Shown here: positions 32,145 to 34,696 of the stretch, one piece after another
Layout: every line of letters begins with the position of its first letter
Numbering within the stretch: position 1 is the stretch's first letter
NCBI GenBank assembly: GCA_021788105.1
Contig: JAJYKZ010000012.1
Span: 1 to 34,696, forward strand
Direction of reading: 5' to 3'
DNA from: a bacterium
GTDB lineage: Bacteria; Patescibacteriota; Minisyncoccia; Moranbacterales; UBA2206
Length of the DNA: 34,696 bases
Program-made: the position numbers and the translations under genes
The notes under the pieces: generated by a model
Databases searched by the model: none
The model's input: the letters and a program-made list of their open reading frames with translations, nothing else
What the model was told of the DNA's origin: nothing

Positions 32145-32528
32145 ATGAAATATTCATACAAAAAAAAAGTTGCTTTGCCGTTTGGCGAGGCTGTTGAAAA
32201 AACCAAGCAAGCGCTGGCCAAAGAAGGTTTCGGCGTGCTGAATGAAACCGACGTCAAAAAAACCATAAAAACAAAATTGGGCGTTGACTATCCGGACTAC
32301 GTCATTCTGGGAGTCTGCAATCCCGAGTTTTCATACAAGGCGCTGGAAGCGGAAAAAGAAATCGGACTTTTTCTTCCATGCAAAATTATTATCTACGAAA
32401 AAGACGGCGATGTTATTATTTCGGCCATGCTGCCCGGCGCCCTCTTGAAAATAGTGGAAAATGAAAAAATGGAAAGCATATTTTTTGAAGTGGAAAAGAA
32501 AATAAAAAATGCGATTGACGCCATTTGA
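32145..32528 (+). CDS. DUF302 family protein
   Basis: 127 residues, soluble. The patterns FGEAVEKTKQALAKEGFGVLNETDVKK, then YVILGVCNPEFSYKALEAEKEIGLFLPCKIIIYE and MLPGALLKIV, are typical of DUF302 proteins. Biochemical role is unknown; relatives are often near metal or redox stress genes. Two cysteines (CNP and LPCK) are conserved in the family. It lies 31 bp after the membrane protein and probably belongs to the sigma-factor operon, ending at the hairpin at 32565. Confidence 0.9.
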   Translation: MKYSYKKKVALPFGEAVEKTKQALAKEGFGVLNETDVKKTIKTKLGVDYPDYVILGVCNPEFSYKALEAEKEIGLFLPCKIIIYEKDGDVIISAMLPGALLKIVENEKMESIFFEVEKKIKNAIDAI

Positions 32529-32564
32529 AAAATCTTTGGCTGACCAAAAAATATAATGAAAAAT

Positions 32565-32592
32565 CGCCGGTTTCGGGCCGGCGTTTTCATTT
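32565..32592 (+). terminator. Terminator after the DUF302 gene
   Basis: CGCCGG (32565-32570) and CCGGCG (32578-32583) form a stem around TTTCGGG, followed by TTTTCATTT. A TATAAT at 32552-32557 just before it has no convincing -35. Confidence 0.65.
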
Positions 32593-32718
32593 CCAAATAA
32601 AATTCCGGCAACTTGCGTAGTTAAAGATATAAGCGCGCTAATAAGAAATAATAAGTAATATTCTCCCGGACAATAAAGATAATAAAAATATCGATTATCC
32701 GGATGAGGCAAAAATTTT

Positions 32719-33072
32719 ATGAGTAAAAAAATAATAGCACTGTTGGCGGTTCTGGGCATAGTTTCCATCGCCGGCGTGGCATTGGCGGCCGGATCGTTCG
32801 GCAGAAGTTATGGCAATAATTATGATCAGATGGGTCCGAATGGTTCAGAATATGGCTCGGGATATGGTTACGGACCGGGCTATATGTACAACTATATGCA
32901 ACGGGCGTTCGGCGATAATTATGGCAATAACTACAGCGCCGGAAGCGGCAACAATAGTAATGTTCAGCCCAATCAGTTTCCGGACCGCGACCAGGCGGGA
33001 ACGCAGATTGGAAACGGCAGCCAAAACAGAGGCGGAGATTATGGCTACGGTTTCGGCTGCCCGATGTGGTAA
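32719..33072 (+). CDS. Secreted Gly/Tyr/Asn-rich protein
   Basis: 117 residues with a signal peptide (about 1-23, cut after ALA) and a mature part of low complexity: SYGNNYDQMG, YGSGYGYGPGYMYNYM, NYGNNYSAGSGNN, ending in GYGFGCPMW. Tyr, Gly, Asn and Met dominate. A single Cys sits near the C-terminus. No family recognised; the composition resembles adhesive or metal-binding envelope proteins and the Met/Gly tail of the 31325 product. GGATGAGG before ATG 32719 can act as a ribosome site; it is partly paired with CCGGA at 32666. Confidence 0.75.
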   Translation: MSKKIIALLAVLGIVSIAGVALAAGSFGRSYGNNYDQMGPNGSEYGSGYGYGPGYMYNYMQRAFGDNYGNNYSAGSGNNSNVQPNQFPDRDQAGTQIGNGSQNRGGDYGYGFGCPMW

Positions 33073-33106
33073 GCCGCTCGTTTCATAAAAAATAAAAAGC
33101 ATATGC

Positions 33107-33152
33107 AAAAACGCCGCTTCGGCTCAAACAAGCGGTGTTTTTGATTTTTTTG
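33107..33152 (+). terminator. Terminator after the Gly/Tyr-rich gene
   Basis: AAAAACGCCGC (33107-33117) pairs with GCGGTGTTTTT (33132-33142), with one G-T wobble, followed by GATTTTTTT. Confidence 0.75.
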
Positions 33153-33244
33153 AAACCAAAACCGGCCGCTGGACGTAATATGTAGTATGTTATGCCGGCA
33201 ATGAATTTAAAATTTGTGATATTCAGCTTTCTAAACAACACAGT

Positions 33245-33544
33245 ATGTTCAAAAGAAACAAACTAGAAAAATTTCTCATCAGTCTTTCCGGTTTTTTGTT
33301 TCTGGTGATTTTTGCGCTGGGCATAAAATCCAAGGAAGACAGCAGCAAGTTGGGCCAACTGGAAAACGGGAGCGGCATGGGAAATTCTGTCGCTGCCAAT
33401 ATCCAGCCCGGCGCTTCTTCATCCGCGCCGGATTCCTCAACAGTATCAAACGGTTATTATTCTGCTTCGGCGCCCGTTCCAGTCCAATCTCAGCCGGTAA
33501 CTCCTTCTGTTTCTGTTTCAAATCACAAAACCAGAAGTTCGTAA
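33245..33544 (+). CDS. Small membrane-anchored Ser/Pro-rich protein
   Basis: 99 residues: a basic N-terminus, one hydrophobic segment (about 10-27, FLISLSGFLFLVIFALG) and an external Ser/Ala/Pro/Val-rich tail. Not recognised. It lies 22 bp before the ferric-reductase-like gene and may be its small partner. Low complexity makes it less certain than its neighbours. Confidence 0.6.
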   Translation: MFKRNKLEKFLISLSGFLFLVIFALGIKSKEDSSKLGQLENGSGMGNSVAANIQPGASSSAPDSSTVSNGYYSASAPVPVQSQPVTPSVSVSNHKTRSS

Positions 33545-33566
33545 ATTTTTACGAGAAGACTAGCCT

Positions 33567-34220
33567 ATGAAATTTTTTTCCAAAGCGATCCTATATTTCG
33601 TTTTGTTCATTGCAGTTTTTATTGTTTTTCAGATTTTGATCAACATAATTTCTCCTTTGGACGCTCAGTCTAATTGGGCATGGTACCTTTCCCGGTCGTC
33701 GGGAATTTTAGCCTATATTTTTTTGTGGCTGACAATTTTTTTGGGACTTTCAATCCGCAATCCGCTCTTGAAAAATTTCGTGGCGCGCGCCTATAGTTTT
33801 GATCTGCATTGTTTTTTGGGCGCGGCCAGCGTATTTTGGAGCTTGATTCACGGAACAAGCCTGCTTTTTGATCCGATGATAAATTTTGGAATCGGAGACG
33901 TCGCCATTCCGTTTTTTTCGCATACTGCAGTCGTCGATCCATATTACATGAGCTTGGGCATCGCCGCTTTTTATTTGATGGCCATAATGACTGTCACGTC
34001 ATATCTCAAAAACCATCTGAAAAATTGGCTTTGGAGAACTTTGCATTTTTTGAATCCCGCGGCGTTCGTGTTCGTGGTTTTTCACGGACTTTATAACGGG
34101 ACAGATATTAACAATAATTTGTTCATCGGCGGAATTTATCTTTTTTCGGCGTTCTTTCTTGCCATTATTTATTTTACCAGCCTGATTGCGGCGATTGCGG
34201 GGCGATTTAGAAGTAATTAA
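33567..34220 (+). CDS. Ferric-reductase-like transmembrane protein (probable b-type heme)
   Basis: 217 residues with six membrane helices. Paired histidines stand in two helices: H81 in FDLHCFLGAASVFWSLIHG (H81 and H95) and RTLHFLNPAAFVFVVFHG (two more, 14 apart). This is the bis-histidine heme pattern of the ferric reductase transmembrane domain (also YedZ/MsrQ). There is no flavin or NAD domain, so it would need a partner. It may move electrons across the membrane for iron reduction or repair of oxidised methionine. The latter would suit the Met-rich proteins nearby (inference). Confidence 0.87.
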   Translation: MKFFSKAILYFVLFIAVFIVFQILINIISPLDAQSNWAWYLSRSSGILAYIFLWLTIFLGLSIRNPLLKNFVARAYSFDLHCFLGAASVFWSLIHGTSLLFDPMINFGIGDVAIPFFSHTAVVDPYYMSLGIAAFYLMAIMTVTSYLKNHLKNWLWRTLHFLNPAAFVFVVFHGLYNGTDINNNLFIGGIYLFSAFFLAIIYFTSLIAAIAGRFRSN

Positions 34221-34222
34221 AA

Positions 34223-34250
34223 TTGACAACAATCTGGCAAATGATAAAAT
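34223..34250 (+). promoter_or_regulatory. Promoter of the 34257 gene
   Basis: TTGACA (34223-34228), 16-bp spacer, extended -10 TGATAAAAT (34242-34250). ATG 34257 lies 6 nt beyond, so transcription should start at or next to the A of the start codon. Confidence 0.65.
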
Positions 34251-34256
34251 AAATTT

Positions 34257-34550
34257 ATGGAAAATGATAAACAAAATTTAATGCCTAAAGATCAAGTAGC
34301 GGTTATTTTGGAAGAGATAAAAAGTCAAAATAAAGTTTTTGGAGAGAAGCTTGATGGCGTTTCGGAAAAATTAGAATTAGTTATTGAGGATATCGACGGC
34401 CTAAAATCAGATATGATGGACGTTAAGTTTAGATTGAAAACTATAGAAGCGGATGTGAAGGGAAAATTGGACAGCAAAGCAGATGGGGAAATTGTTGAAA
34501 ATCACGAGGAGCGGATCGTAAAATTGGAAAAAGCTGCCGCAAGCGCTTGA
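34257..34550 (+). CDS. Small coiled-coil protein
   Basis: 97 residues, soluble and almost all helical, with heptad-like hydrophobic spacing from VAVILEEIKSQNKVF to IVKLEKAA. No catalytic motif. Similar small coiled-coil proteins are common in Patescibacteria without known role. It is transcribed from the promoter at 34223, with no ribosome site. Confidence 0.75.
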   Translation: MENDKQNLMPKDQVAVILEEIKSQNKVFGEKLDGVSEKLELVIEDIDGLKSDMMDVKFRLKTIEADVKGKLDSKADGEIVENHEERIVKLEKAAASA

Positions 34551-34575
34551 CCTTGCCTCAAAAGCTTGCTATAAT
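34547..34575 (+). promoter_or_regulatory. Strong promoter for the terminal RNA gene
   Basis: TTGACC (34547-34552), 17-bp spacer, extended -10 TGCTATAAT (34567-34575). Close to consensus, as expected for a stable RNA gene. Confidence 0.7.
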
Positions 34576-34581
34576 ACGCGT

Positions 34582-34696
34582 AGCGGATTTCCCTGCGGTC
34601 TTGCCGCAGGCCCACTAAGGAAAGTTTGAAAACCGCATGGTTTTCATCTAGTATGGAAGCATGACGCTGAAACGAGAAAACCATTGTGCCCATGAC
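34582..34696 (+). ncRNA. rnpB: Probable 5' part of a structured RNA, possibly RNase P RNA
   Basis: No credible frame follows the strong promoter. The region holds the hairpin CCTGCGG-TCTTG-CCGCAGG (34592-34610), then AAGGAAAGTTTG (34618-34629), then GAAAACC-GCAT-GGTTTTC (34628-34645), and later GAAACGAGAAAACC. In RNase P RNA the P3 hairpin is followed by GAGGAAAGUCC (P4) and later by a CAACAGAGA...AAACC segment, so the order fits. The match is loose and the 3' part, needed to close P4, lies outside the window. Confidence 0.45.

Overview
The window looks like a chromosomal segment from a Candidate Phyla Radiation (Patescibacteria) bacterium, closest in style to Parcubacteria. This rests on gene style rather than a marker tree: moderate GC, very short intergenic spaces, TGA used as an ordinary stop, tRNA genes without an encoded CCA, many small membrane or secreted proteins without close functional names, and standard housekeeping genes beside tandem VirB2/TrbC-like pilin paralogs.

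Layout. Positions 1-1128 hold the tail of a probable IS200-type transposase, a REP-like hairpin, and a solitary PaaX/Cas2-like regulator bracketed by three copies of a palindromic repeat. Positions 1129-5091 carry tilS, ftsH and an unknown polytopic membrane protein. Two tRNA genes (Val-GAC and a CAU tRNA that resembles Ile2, the TilS substrate) precede a XerC/D recombinase on the minus strand. A LysM/CHAP wall hydrolase faces a PcrA/UvrD helicase interrupted by a 363-residue intein. A methyltransferase and a solute-binding lipoprotein lead into an array of seven pilin-like genes (13191-18715). The operon nusA-ppaC-tig-clpP follows, ending at a terminator shared with the converging gpmI. Then come rny, an HU gene, a tRNA block with an intact tRNA-Pro lying inside a split second tRNA-Pro, tRNA-Gly, a membrane-anchored unknown, a serine-rich surface protein with its sortase, and an N-acetylmuramoyl-L-alanine amidase. 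The last part holds an ECF sigma factor with a coupled membrane protein, DUF302, Gly/Tyr-rich secreted proteins and a ferric-reductase-like membrane protein, then a small coiled-coil protein and what may be the 5' part of an RNase P RNA.

How the genes fit together. Much of the non-housekeeping content concerns the cell envelope: pilin-like subunits with cysteine-rich ectodomains, a sortase with an adjacent substrate, two wall hydrolases and a sigma-factor-led redox or metal cluster. Several genes appear to be transcribed from promoters lying only 6-12 nt before the start codon, suggesting leaderless mRNAs.

The strongest leads are (1) the tRNA nested inside a tRNA, (2) the pilin array whose ectodomains carry a six-cysteine spacing like that of beta-defensins, (3) the helicase intein with a GIY-YIG-like insert, (4) the Cas2-like regulator with its palindromes, and (5) palindromic or AT-rich repeats inserted in frame in tilS, a pilin gene and pcrA.
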